NCBI GenBank assembly: GCA_902762795.1
Contig: CACWPM010000018.1
Coordinates: forward strand, 62,001-126,000
Source: Fibrobacter succinogenes
Lineage (GTDB): Bacteria; Fibrobacterota; Fibrobacteria; Fibrobacterales; Fibrobacteraceae
DNA length: 64,000 nucleotides
Direction: 5' to 3'
Shown: positions 35,430 through 43,891 of the stretch, one piece after another
Layout: each line of letters begins with the position of its first letter
How positions within the stretch are numbered: the stretch's first letter is position 1
Position numbers and translations under genes: made by a program
The notes under the pieces: generated by a model
What the model was told of the DNA's origin: nothing
Databases searched by the model: none
Seen by the model: the letters and a program-made list of their open reading frames with translations, nothing else

Positions 35430-35723
35430 CTATTTCTTGTAAAGGTCGGAATGCGTCCCGGTATCTACAAGCTCAAGAATTAGGATGTTTTCTTCAATTT
35501 TGTAGATGAGCAACCAGTCTGGCTCTATATGCAACTCCCTATGTCCAGCCCAATTCCCGATAAGGGGATGGTCTTTATAAGCATCTGCAAGAGAATCGCC
35601 TTTAGCGAGTTTTTCAACAACATCCTTTAATTTTTGAGCGTCTTTTCCGCGTTTCGCCATTCGCTTAGCGGCCTTTTTAAAGCGACTAGTCGCCCGAACA
35701 ATGTATTTGTACGAATTTTTCAT
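35430..35723 (-). CDS. yafQ: YafQ-family mRNA interferase toxin
   Basis: 97 residues from ATG 35723. Conserved catalytic residues of the RelE/YafQ fold are visible: His in KDHPL, GHRELHIEPDWLLIYK, and His in TGTHSDLY. YafQ cuts mRNA on the ribosome. Its ATG overlaps the antitoxin stop as ATGA, the usual coupling of this type II pair. It is downstream of the antitoxin gene. Confidence 0.9.
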   Translation of the reverse strand: MKNSYKYIVRATSRFKKAAKRMAKRGKDAQKLKDVVEKLAKGDSLADAYKDHPLIGNWAGHRELHIEPDWLLIYKIEENILILELVDTGTHSDLYKK

Positions 35724-35989
35724 ATACCCAACTCGTCCCATAGCTCCTGCGGTGTTGCATACGTCTTGGCGTTAGGATCGTGAGCGAGTTCTTCGCCTTC
35801 CTTTATTGCTTCGAGGAGTTCTTTGGACGGAGGTCTGGTAACGGCAAACGGCAATCCATGGTGCAAAATGGCCTGTTTCAGAAAAACAGTAAACGCCTGG
35901 GAAAGAGTCAGTCCCAAGTCGTTGAATAGTTCTGTTGCTTGAGCCTTAAGCTCTTTATCAATTCGAATATTTGTTACCACGGTGCTCAT
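35720..35989 (-). CDS. dinJ: RelB/DinJ-family antitoxin
   Basis: 89 residues from ATG 35989, preceded by AGAGGT; a longer frame to 36067 lacks a ribosome binding site. The N-terminal ribbon-helix-helix is clear (TNIRIDKELKAQATELFNDLGL, then SQAFTVFLKQAI), with the C-terminal PSKELLEAIKEGEEL segment that wraps the toxin. It should repress its own promoter. It encodes the antidote of the YafQ toxin that follows. Confidence 0.9.
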   Translation of the reverse strand: MSTVVTNIRIDKELKAQATELFNDLGLTLSQAFTVFLKQAILHHGLPFAVTRPPSKELLEAIKEGEELAHDPNAKTYATPQELWDELGI

Positions 35990-36256
35990 ACCTCTAAATA
36001 TACCACAAAAAGTTGCATTTGTAAAGCGGTTGTAGTATTTACGTTGCAAAACCATCGATTTAGTCATTTTTCCAATTCCTCGAATTTTATCAAAGATAAA
36101 ACAGGAATGAGCAGTAGCGTGCAGTCAGTTGGTTGCAAAATTTCTCTATCGCTATACAGGGGCGATCCCGAAAAGCTTGAATGCGTTTACATTTTCAAGA
36201 TGAAAAATTATATTATGGACAAAACTTGCAAAACAAAGGTTGAAAGAGGTATAACA

Positions 36257-36544
36257 ATGCAGTATGTATATGTCAAAGATGCCGAAGGTTATGTATCCAA
36301 GAAACTAAAATCAGAAGTTTGCAAGGGTGAAAAAATCATCTCGGAAAAGGCTTACCTAAAAGCGTCAGGACTCGCTTATTACGAAAAAGAATTTGGCCAT
36401 GGTGGAGCAAGGGAAAATGCCGGACGAAAGCCAAAATATTCCCAGCCCTTAAAAATCCAGATGCGGGTCACGAAAGAAGAAAAGGATTTCATCTCTTACG
36501 CACGCAAAAAAGGCTTGATTCTCGCTAATTTAATGAAAGTTTAA
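36257..36544 (+). CDS. Small basic protein with GGARENAGRKP motif, unknown
   Basis: 95 residues from ATG 36257 with AGAGG upstream. The C-terminal half carries HGGARENAGRKPKY followed by a helix-like region (QMRVTKEEKDFISYARKKG) similar to ribbon-helix-helix type DNA-binding segments. The N-terminal half (QYVYVKDAEGYVSKKLKSEV) is unrecognised. Such proteins are common near mobile genes and toxin-antitoxin loci, but the function is unknown. Confidence 0.6.
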   Translation: MQYVYVKDAEGYVSKKLKSEVCKGEKIISEKAYLKASGLAYYEKEFGHGGARENAGRKPKYSQPLKIQMRVTKEEKDFISYARKKGLILANLMKV

Positions 36545-36611
36545 GAGATGTCTTATCAATTCGAATTCTACAGATCTAGCAACCTATAGAACATCATAAA
36601 CAACTTCCTTC

Positions 36612-36914
36612 CTAAAAGTGAATAACCGCTAATGTGATCAAGCCAACACCTCCCAATACAAGGCCAACTGATTCACCCGTAGAATTGCCAACACCTGCAC
36701 CAGCAGCAGCCAAAAGACCAATACCACCCATAAAAAGAGGAAGCGATAATATAAAAGCCAAACCATCGCTTAGATAGTCTTTTTTAGGTTCATCTAAATT
36801 AGAAGCCATTAAACGTTCCTCTTTGACCGCGTAAACCTGAGGTGCCTTAAGAGACACCGCAAAAGAATTTGTTATCAATAAAAAACACAATATCAAAATC
36901 GATAAAAATTTCAT
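36612..36914 (-). CDS. Exported or membrane protein, unknown
   Basis: About 100 residues from ATG 36914. A signal peptide (to NSFAVS) is followed by a charged stretch and two hydrophobic, Gly-rich segments (FILSLPLFMGGIGLLAAAGA and GESVGLVLGGVGLITLAVI). No family is recognised. Confidence 0.6.
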   Translation of the reverse strand: MKFLSILILCFLLITNSFAVSLKAPQVYAVKEERLMASNLDEPKKDYLSDGLAFILSLPLFMGGIGLLAAAGAGVGNSTGESVGLVLGGVGLITLAVIHF

Positions 36915-36947
36915 ATACACAATATAACATTTTTAGTTTATTTACGT

Positions 36948-37075
36948 TAGGGATGGAAGCCCGCAAGGGTTAGGACTCGCGTAGCGAGGCTTAACGAACA
37001 GCGAGCAAGCGAGCTGATAGCGCGACAGCCCGACCCGGCGTAAGCCGGGGAACGCCCTGTTTTGCCCTAATGAGC
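36948..37075. other. GC-rich structured intergenic element
   Basis: In an otherwise A+T-rich gap this segment holds CTCGC/GCGAG, an AGCGAGCAAGCGAGCT near-palindrome, and CCCGGC GTAA GCCGGG (37034-37049). Its words GGATGGAAGCCCG, GCGACAGCCCGACC and GGGGAACGCCC look like a shared motif of FCB-group genomes I have seen, but I cannot name it. It lies just before parC and may be its leader or an end structure. Confidence 0.4.
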
Positions 37076-37119
37076 ACTAGAATTTTTCTTTGCGGAAAAA
37101 TTTTACTACATTTCGAGCC

Positions 37120-39663
37120 ATGAATCAAGAAACACCCGATACTACTCTAGGTTTATCTAACGTCAATCACCTAGAACGACTTTATGACGGCTGGTTCCTC
37201 GATTACGCCAGCTATGTGATTTTGGACCGTGCGGTCCCGTATTTTGAAGATGGCCTGAAGCCTGTCCAGCGCCGTATTTTGCATTCCATGTTCGAAAACC
37301 ACGATGGCCGTTACCAGAAGGTAGCAACAATTGTCGGTCGAACGATGGCTTACCACCCGCATGGTGACGCCTCCATCGGCGATGCGCTTGTGGGCCTCGG
37401 TCAGAAGAATTTGCTCATCGACACCCAGGGTAACTGGGGCAACCCCTACACGGGCGACCGCGCTGCAGCCCCCCGTTATATCGAAGGCCGCCTTACGCCG
37501 TTCGCTGTCGATGTCGTGTTCAACCCCGAAACGACGGAATGGATCCCGAGTTACGATGGCCGTAGCGAAGAACCGGTCACGCTCCCGGTCAAGTTCCCGT
37601 TGCTTTTGGCTCAGGGTGTCGACGGTATTGCAGTCGGTCTCTCGACTTCCATCCTCCCCCACAACTTCCGCGAGCTCTGCGAGGCTAGCATCGCCTGCCT
37701 GCGCGGCAAGAAGTTCACGCTTTACCCGGACTTTTTCACGGGCGGCATCATCGATGTGACCGACTACAACGACGGTCAACGCGGGGGCAAGGTCAAGGTC
37801 CGCGCAAAGATCGAGAAGGTCGACAACAAGACGCTCGCCATCCGCGAAATCCCGTACGGCACCACGACCGTGAGCTTGATTGAAAGCATTGTCAAGGCAA
37901 ACGACAAGGGCAAAATCAAGATCAAGCACGTGGACGACAACACGAGCCAGGGCGTCGAAATTCTCGTGCACTTGCAGCCGGGGACGGACCCGCAAGTCGC
38001 CATCGATGCTCTCTACGCCTTTACGGACTGCGAAAAGTCGCTCTCTCCGTGCACATGCGTCATTATCGACAAGCACCCGAAATTCGTGGGCGTCTCGGAC
38101 ATTCTGAAACTCAACACGGAACACACCGTGAAGCTTTTGGAATGGGAACTCGCCAACGAGCTCAAGCACCTCGAAGACAAGTGGCACATGACCACGCTCG
38201 AAAAAATCTTTATCGAGAAGGAAGTCTATGAGGTCATCAAGAAGGCGAAGGACCGTGAACAAATTATCAATCTCGTCCGTGAAGGGCTCACGCCTTACCT
38301 CAAGCGCTTGCACCGCAAAGAGGTTACAGACGAAGAAATCGGCAAGCTCATTGAAATCCCGATCCGCCGTATAAGCCATTACGACCGCGAAAAGGCCGAC
38401 CAGCTCTTGAAGGAACTCGAAGAAAGCATTGCGACCTGCAAGTACAACCAGGAACACATTATCGATTACGCCGTGAACCACTTCAAGAACATCTTGAAGA
38501 AGTACGGCGAAGGCAAGGAACGCCGCACGCAGATTGCCGAATTCGGTAAGGTGAACGCCGTGCACGTGGCTCTTGCAAACCAGAAACTTTACGTGAACCG
38601 CAAGGAAGGTTTCGTAGGCACGGGCATGAAGAAGGAAGAATACCTCTTCGACGTGTCGGAATACGATGACTTGATCGTGTTCAAGGCCGACGGCAGCTTC
38701 AAGGTCGTGAAGGTCAGCGACAAGGACTTTGTCGGTAAGGATATCATTCTCGTCGAAAAGTTCAACAAGGACGACGAACGCCATATCTATAACGTTATCC
38801 ACCAGGATGGCAAGGACGGCTACGCTTACATCAAGCGCTTCAACGTCGGCGGCGTGACTCGCGACAAGGATTACTACATGGGCAAGAACAAGCCCGGTAG
38901 CAAGATCCTTTACATGTCGAGCAACATGAACGGCGAAGCCGAAGTGGTCGAAGTCATCTTGAAGCCGCGTCCACGCATCAAGCTGAACTTTGAAGTGGAC
39001 TTTAGCGAAGTCGAAGTCAAGGGCCGTGGCGCCATTGGCAATATCGTTTCAAAGTACCCGATCAAGACGGTCAAGAGACTCCGCAAGGGCGTTTCGACGC
39101 TTGGCGCAAGAGTGCTTTACTTCGATGCTCCGAGCGGTATCGTCTCGACGCAGAAGAAGGGCGATTGTCTCGGAGAATTCGGCGAAAACGACAAGTTGCT
39201 CATCATCAAGCAAGATGGTAGCGCACGCGTGCACAACATGGCAGACCCGATTCTCGTGGGTTCGAACATCAAGTATCTGCACAAGTACGACCCCGCACAG
39301 GTCTTTACGGTGCTCTACTTCGAAGGCTCGAATTTCAACTACATGGTCAAGCGCTTCAACCTCGAAGGCTGCCCCATGACAACGGAATTCAGCGTGGTCT
39401 CCGATCACAAGGACACGAAGCTCATCGAGCTCTTCGCTACAGATGACGCCCGTGAACTGATGGAATACCAGGTGGGTCGCGAAGTCCAAAAGGAAGAACT
39501 TGACTTGACGGAAATTGCGGAAGTCAAGGGCTACAAGGCTCTCGGCAGCAAGTTCACTGCCAAGAAGATCAAGCGCGTGAGCCGCATTTCGCCGGCAGAC
39601 CCGTTTAGCGACGGAAGCGGCGAAGGTTCGGACAGCACGAGCGAAGATCCGAGCTTGTTCTAA
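37120..39663 (+). CDS. parC: DNA topoisomerase IV subunit A (ParC)
   Basis: 847 residues from ATG 37120. The winged-helix and tower regions are conserved, with YHPHGDASIGDAL and the catalytic Tyr at residue 120 in AAPRYIEGRLT, the position seen in E. coli ParC. The C-terminal part keeps beta-propeller-like repeats (RLRKGVSTLGARVLYF) and an acidic tail. ParC with ParE decatenates sister chromosomes. No parE gene is in the window. A 543-residue reverse-strand open frame within it is a shadow of its codon bias. Confidence 0.93.
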   Translation: MNQETPDTTLGLSNVNHLERLYDGWFLDYASYVILDRAVPYFEDGLKPVQRRILHSMFENHDGRYQKVATIVGRTMAYHPHGDASIGDALVGLGQKNLLIDTQGNWGNPYTGDRAAAPRYIEGRLTPFAVDVVFNPETTEWIPSYDGRSEEPVTLPVKFPLLLAQGVDGIAVGLSTSILPHNFRELCEASIACLRGKKFTLYPDFFTGGIIDVTDYNDGQRGGKVKVRAKIEKVDNKTLAIREIPYGTTTVSLIESIVKANDKGKIKIKHVDDNTSQGVEILVHLQPGTDPQVAIDALYAFTDCEKSLSPCTCVIIDKHPKFVGVSDILKLNTEHTVKLLEWELANELKHLEDKWHMTTLEKIFIEKEVYEVIKKAKDREQIINLVREGLTPYLKRLHRKEVTDEEIGKLIEIPIRRISHYDREKADQLLKELEESIATCKYNQEHIIDYAVNHFKNILKKYGEGKERRTQIAEFGKVNAVHVALANQKLYVNRKEGFVGTGMKKEEYLFDVSEYDDLIVFKADGSFKVVKVSDKDFVGKDIILVEKFNKDDERHIYNVIHQDGKDGYAYIKRFNVGGVTRDKDYYMGKNKPGSKILYMSSNMNGEAEVVEVILKPRPRIKLNFEVDFSEVEVKGRGAIGNIVSKYPIKTVKRLRKGVSTLGARVLYFDAPSGIVSTQKKGDCLGEFGENDKLLIIKQDGSARVHNMADPILVGSNIKYLHKYDPAQVFTVLYFEGSNFNYMVKRFNLEGCPMTTEFSVVSDHKDTKLIELFATDDARELMEYQVGREVQKEELDLTEIAEVKGYKALGSKFTAKKIKRVSRISPADPFSDGSGEGSDSTSEDPSLF

Positions 39664-39667
39664 GTTC

Positions 39668-39706
39668 TAGGATTGCCGCGCCCCTTACGGGGGTCGCAAT
39701 GACGTA
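39668..39706. repeat. GATTGC...CGCAATGACG repeat
   Basis: GATTGCCGCG, then CCCCTTACGGGGG, then TCGCAATGACG. It is the same repeat family as the one at 52975-53010 that encodes a signal peptide. The palindrome CCCC TTAC GGGG is inside. Confidence 0.55.
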
Positions 39707-39720
39707 ATTAATGAGTTATG

Positions 39721-39748
39721 CCCCGCGGAAGCGGGGCATTTCTTTTAA
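39721..39748 (+). terminator. Terminator of parC
   Basis: CCCCGC GGAA GCGGGG is followed by CATTTCTTTT. A further palindrome TGCCGGA/TCCGGCA lies at about 39756-39776. Confidence 0.8.
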
Positions 39749-39783
39749 GATGTCATGCCGGACACCGTTCCGGCATCACCATT

Positions 39784-40614
39784 TTAATTCATTAAAGCAT
39801 TAAAAACAGAAAAAATGTTATTTGAAATATTTTCCATTCCATAATCACCAGGATGTAATCCCACCCCCTTATGGCTATATTTTATTTCGGAAGCGGCATA
39901 ATTTCTATAATCATGATTTTCCGCTCCCAAATGAGACAAATCTACAATAAAAGCATTCGTTTTTAGAGCAGCTTCAGTTATTGCTGAAACTTTATTTATT
40001 TCATACCAAAAAGGGAGACAAACTATTTTTTTCGATTCATTAAATTCACTTATAAATTCCACATATTTACCCACAAATAAATCATACTCATTTTCGTTCT
40101 TTAACTTAGCACTTGAAACATTTTCACCCAATTGAAAAATCACATAATCCGGTTTAAAATTCTTTATTTTTTCAAGCCTATTTTTGTCAAAACTTTCAAA
40201 ATTTCGTTCAAAACTTGCAGCGTTAATAACAGCATATTCAACAGAAATATTTTTTTGCATTGCTATTTTTTTCACCAATTTATGCACATAATCATTATCA
40301 AGAGTTGATGCGGCCATACCTGATTTATGCGTCCAACCAATGTTTTCAGCAACGCCATGAAGTGTTATAGAATTTCCAACAAAAGCAATCTTTAACACAC
40401 TATCACCATTTGCAACTTTTCCAAATTCAGGACTAAAGACTTCCTGATTCATAGACTTTGCAAGATTTTCTACGTTTTTTGTTGATGTAAAAAAACTACT
40501 AAGTTTATTTTTGACCACATCTTGTTTAATATACAGTATTCCACAAAAAACGAAAAATGCTATAAAATTAAGGGAAAGAGATGCTATAAAAATAAATTTC
40601 TTTTTTCCACACAT
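39784..40614 (-). CDS. Membrane-anchored SGNH/GDSL-type hydrolase
   Basis: 276 residues. An N-terminal signal anchor (FIFIASLSLNFIAFFVFCGI) precedes an SGNH domain with block I FVGNSITLHG, an Asn/Gly motif region near QLGENV and block V HPGDYGM (catalytic Asp and His). The gene is markedly A+T-rich compared with neighbours and ends 6 bases before the ParC terminal palindrome. The upstream GAAGGAG is a good ribosome binding site. It may deacetylate envelope glycans, which is inference. Confidence 0.8.
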   Translation of the reverse strand: MCGKKKFIFIASLSLNFIAFFVFCGILYIKQDVVKNKLSSFFTSTKNVENLAKSMNQEVFSPEFGKVANGDSVLKIAFVGNSITLHGVAENIGWTHKSGMAASTLDNDYVHKLVKKIAMQKNISVEYAVINAASFERNFESFDKNRLEKIKNFKPDYVIFQLGENVSSAKLKNENEYDLFVGKYVEFISEFNESKKIVCLPFWYEINKVSAITEAALKTNAFIVDLSHLGAENHDYRNYAASEIKYSHKGVGLHPGDYGMENISNNIFSVFNALMN

Positions 40615-41065
40615 AGATTAACTCCTTCAAAACGTTGTTTAACATTGTTTCAGTAAACTCCTGAATCATTTGACAACGTTCTTTTTTGTGGAAAAAAGAC
40701 GTGGAATCGCACGATTTACCAAAGTGAGGCTCTGCAATGCTCGTACAAGATAAACGCGAGCGCCCCACGTCCCAAAAGGGCAACAGAATACACAACCAAT
40801 CATTGGTCGCAATTCGTCGAAACACGCCAAAACACATCGCAATCAAGCGACGATATAAACGCGTTTACGTGAGTGTTCGCCTTGTTCTCCTGTACTAGAA
40901 ATTTGCAGATTTCACTTTGAGAACAAGGGCAAAAAACCTCAATCAATGTCTACAGCAATTATAGCATTTTTTCTTATCGGAGATTCCCGATTAAATCGGG
41001 AATGACAACGCAACGGGAATGACAATGTTAAGCAAGATTCGCGGCATCTCGCCGCATTTCAGCAT
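40615..41065. other. Gene-free 451-base region with hairpins and REP-like palindromes
   Basis: A hairpin AACGTTGT/ACAACGTT (about 40631-40680) lies in the leader of the SGNH gene. A long-loop stem CTTGTTCTC/GAGAACAAG spans about 40880-40927. REP-like GGAGATTCCCGATTAAATC...GGGAATGACA is at 40978-41004, and GCGGC/GCCGC with an AGATT preceding at about 41036-41055, near the ftsE end. I see no gene; a 92-residue reverse frame (40568-40846) has no supporting features. Confidence 0.6.
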
Positions 41066-41755
41066 TTAAAGAATATCTCTATTAAGCAATTCGCCGTGGC
41101 TGAGTTCCAGGCGGCGGAACGGGCTGTTCAGATAAAAGTCCGGGTTATGCGTTGCCATGAGGATGGTCGTACCGCGGGCATTGATTTCCTTGAAAATGCA
41201 AAAAACTTCTTCAGCGTTTTTCGGGTCCAAGTTACCGGTCGGTTCGTCCGCCAAAAGCAAATACGGGTTATGCACCATCGCACGGGCAATCGCCACACGC
41301 TGCTGTTCACCGCCCGAGAGCGTGTAAGGCATCGCAAAGCGTTTTTGGCTGATGCCCACGAGCGCAAGCGCGTCAAAAACAGCCGCATTAATCTTGTTGC
41401 TCGGCGTCCCCACAATACGGAGCGCAAGCGCCACATTCTCAAAAACATTGCGGTCCGGCAACAGTTTAAAATCCTGGAAAATAATCCCCATCTTGCGGCG
41501 GAGCGCCTGTATCTTATCGTCCGGAGTGTTCTTGCTATCGTACAAGACGTTGTCCGAGAATTTGACCATCACCTGGCCACCACGTTCCTCGTCCGGACGT
41601 TCGTCCATATAAATCAAGCGTAGAAGTGTCGATTTTCCAGCGCCGGAATGCCCCGTCAAGAAAACAAACTCGCCCTTGTTAATGCGGAACGTGACGTTGT
41701 TCAACGCCTTCCAGTTGGCTTCGTAAGATTTCGTGACATGGGTAAAATGAATCAT
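41066..41755 (-). CDS. ftsE: FtsE-like ABC transporter ATP-binding protein
   Basis: 229 residues. Walker [10 protein letters not shown] (35-43), signature [15 protein letters not shown] and Walker [13 protein letters not shown] are typical of the LolD/FtsE/MacB branch; the FIXED spacing and ending in [10 protein letters not shown] fit FtsE. FtsEX controls peptidoglycan hydrolases at division. ftsX does not follow: the gene after it is on the same strand only after a 450-base gap. It starts one base after the SurA-like stop, so it is in that operon. Confidence 0.85.
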   Translation of the reverse strand: MIHFTHVTKSYEANWKALNNVTFRINKGEFVFLTGHSGAGKSTLLRLIYMDERPDEERGGQVMVKFSDNVLYDSKNTPDDKIQALRRKMGIIFQDFKLLPDRNVFENVALALRIVGTPSNKINAAVFDALALVGISQKRFAMPYTLSGGEQQRVAIARAMVHNPYLLLADEPTGNLDPKNAEEVFCIFKEINARGTTILMATHNPDFYLNSPFRRLELSHGELLNRDIL

Positions 41756-41756
41756 A

Positions 41757-43040
41757 TTATTCCGTCATTCTGATTTCGACGAGAACTTCCTTGCGCCACT
41801 TCTTGATAAGTTTCTCGAGTTTTTCGTTTTCCAAATGCGTTGCCGCCATCATTTCGATCTTGCCATAATCTTCTTCAAGCGTGAGTTCGCGCACCTGGCG
41901 GGAATCGTCGAGGCGGAACAAATGATACGCCCCATCGATCATGACCGGTTCAGAAATTTCACCGACACTCAAATTCGAAACCGGATTGACATAAGCGGGT
42001 TCCATTTCATTTTTCTGGAACCAACCCAGCAAACCACCTTGGAAGTTGCTAGACTTGTCTTCACTGAACTTCTTTGCGGCATTTGCAAATTCTTCCTTTG
42101 TCTTAATTGTCTTGCGGAGAGAATCGGCAAGCGCTACTACCGCTGCGGTATCCTTAGCCGTTGGAATCGTACGCAAAAGAATTTGTGCAGAACGGACACC
42201 ATCTTCTTTACGGCCAAGCACGCGCGCAATGTGCCAACCCAAGTCCGTCTTGACCGGGGTCGAAGCGTAATGGCCGTTCTTCAAACGTTCAATAGCCTTT
42301 TCAAAAGCCGGATCCAAAAGGCCACGTTTGAAATATCCAAGGTCGCCACCCTTTGCTGCAGAACTGTCCTGCGAATGGCGCTGAGCCAAAAGCTCAAATT
42401 TGATGCCAAGATTCAAACTGTCGATCAAAGTTTCAGCCACATGCTTCACGGAATCGACAATCGCGACATCCGGCTTGACCGGGATCTGAATGTGACTCAA
42501 CAAAACACAGTTAAATTGGCGCGGAAGCGAATCTTTGTAATCCTTGTAGAACAAGTCCACTTCTTTCTTTGTCGGGTGTATGGAGCCCACATGGAGCTGG
42601 CGCACTCGTGAAATTTCCATGTGGCTGCGGATTTGCTTGCCAAGCTGTTCCCGGTACTGGACCATGGAAACTCCAAGTTGGGCACGCACAGCCTTCTCAA
42701 GAGTTGCCATATCAATCTTCTGGCTTGCAGCAATCGACTGGAGATGAGCCGTCACGCGCTGTTCCACTTCGGCATCCGTAATCACAATCGAGTCGCGATC
42801 AATACGGCTAAGCAAAACCTTTTCTTCAATCAGACGGTTCAGCACAGCCTCTTTCTGTTGCTGTTCCGTCATGTTCGCAGCTTCGGGCGTATCCTGGAAC
42901 CTGTAAAGGTTGTTCATAAACTCCGAACGCATAATCGGCTTGCCATCGACGACAGCGGCAATACCTTCCATCAATACGGGTTCGGCAAAGCAGGCGACAG
43001 ACAGAGCAAAAACAAAAGAGGCAATTCGATTACAAATCAT
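41757..43040 (-). CDS. SurA-like periplasmic peptidyl-prolyl isomerase chaperone
   Basis: 427 residues. A signal peptide (to CFAEP) precedes the SurA N-terminal domain (MRSEFMNNLYRF), then two parvulin-type domains. The first (around GGDLGYFKRGLLDPAFEKAI) is followed by a second (GGLLGWFQKNEMEPAYV). It would fold outer-membrane proteins such as the many TonB-type receptors. It begins TAATG-overlapped with the stop of the upstream lipoprotein gene and is followed immediately by ftsE. Confidence 0.92.
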   Translation of the reverse strand: MICNRIASFVFALSVACFAEPVLMEGIAAVVDGKPIMRSEFMNNLYRFQDTPEAANMTEQQQKEAVLNRLIEEKVLLSRIDRDSIVITDAEVEQRVTAHLQSIAASQKIDMATLEKAVRAQLGVSMVQYREQLGKQIRSHMEISRVRQLHVGSIHPTKKEVDLFYKDYKDSLPRQFNCVLLSHIQIPVKPDVAIVDSVKHVAETLIDSLNLGIKFELLAQRHSQDSSAAKGGDLGYFKRGLLDPAFEKAIERLKNGHYASTPVKTDLGWHIARVLGRKEDGVRSAQILLRTIPTAKDTAAVVALADSLRKTIKTKEEFANAAKKFSEDKSSNFQGGLLGWFQKNEMEPAYVNPVSNLSVGEISEPVMIDGAYHLFRLDDSRQVRELTLEEDYGKIEMMAATHLENEKLEKLIKKWRKEVLVEIRMTE

Positions 43041-43843
43041 TATTTTTCCTTTTCACTAAGTACATTCATCTTCGTAATTATGGGAATTCCCGTTTTCCAT
43101 TCGTCCTTCAGGCGCTTCAAGACAACATTTTGGTGTTCCATCCACGCTTGCATAGAAACATCTTCGATAACTTCATCAAGCGGACGCGCATCGGCAGAGT
43201 CTAGACGATTTGTCACAACGGCAATCTTTGCGGCGCCGTCACAAACCTTCATAGGAGTAATGCGCCCGACCACCGCGCGTCTAATCGAAGGAATCATGCA
43301 CGGATCCGGAGTCACATCGACACCATCAAATTCTCGCATACGCTTCACCAAGCGATGGTTGGGCGGAATAGATTCAAACTTGGTATTCTTGAATTCCTTG
43401 TAATAGATTACCGCAGACTTCCAGTCGGCAAACGAAAGAATGGCCCCCGAAACCGAAGTTTTACCATTCAAGTACAAATTTTTGTTCTTATGGTAAAAAT
43501 CTATTTTTTCGCCATCGCTCACCATCATCGTATCGAGGAAGGTCTGCATGTAGTAATCCGCCACAATTTTACGCTTGGTTCGTTCCAACATGCGAATTAG
43601 AGCGGAATCGTTCAACGCCCCATTTTTCACAGCCTGTTGATAGACGAGTTCTTCATCAATCCAATGTTGCAAAAAGAGAATACGTTCATTATCGCCCCAA
43701 GAATCCCAATCAGGAGCATACGTGTATATCTCCGATTGATGTAACTTGGAATCGCCCACAGTCACTATGACTGGATCTTCGGACTCGCAAGCGACCAAAA
43801 TTACCAAACAGAAAGCAAACAATATTCGGACAATAAATTTCAT
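43040..43843 (-). CDS. PrsA/SurA-like lipoprotein
   Basis: 267 residues. The lipobox ILVAC is followed by a domain that recalls SurA/PrsA N-terminal chaperone regions (VGDSKLHQSEIY, WIDEELVYQQAVKNGAL). No parvulin motif is seen, so it may be a chaperone without isomerase activity. It leads the three-gene unit with the SurA-like and FtsE proteins. Confidence 0.7.
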   Translation of the reverse strand: MKFIVRILFAFCLVILVACESEDPVIVTVGDSKLHQSEIYTYAPDWDSWGDNERILFLQHWIDEELVYQQAVKNGALNDSALIRMLERTKRKIVADYYMQTFLDTMMVSDGEKIDFYHKNKNLYLNGKTSVSGAILSFADWKSAVIYYKEFKNTKFESIPPNHRLVKRMREFDGVDVTPDPCMIPSIRRAVVGRITPMKVCDGAAKIAVVTNRLDSADARPLDEVIEDVSMQAWMEHQNVVLKRLKDEWKTGIPIITKMNVLSEKEK

Positions 43844-43891
43844 TGCAACAAATTTAGCAAATTCACGACCAAGAAAGTAGTTAAAAACCCT

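Noticed and set aside
37171-38802. A 543-residue reverse-strand open frame across parC
   Set aside because: It is opposite a certain ParC gene, shows no domain, and follows from the strong codon bias of parC.
40568-40846. A 92-residue reverse frame before the SGNH gene
   Set aside because: No ribosome binding site, no domain, and it contains the SGNH gene's own leader and start.
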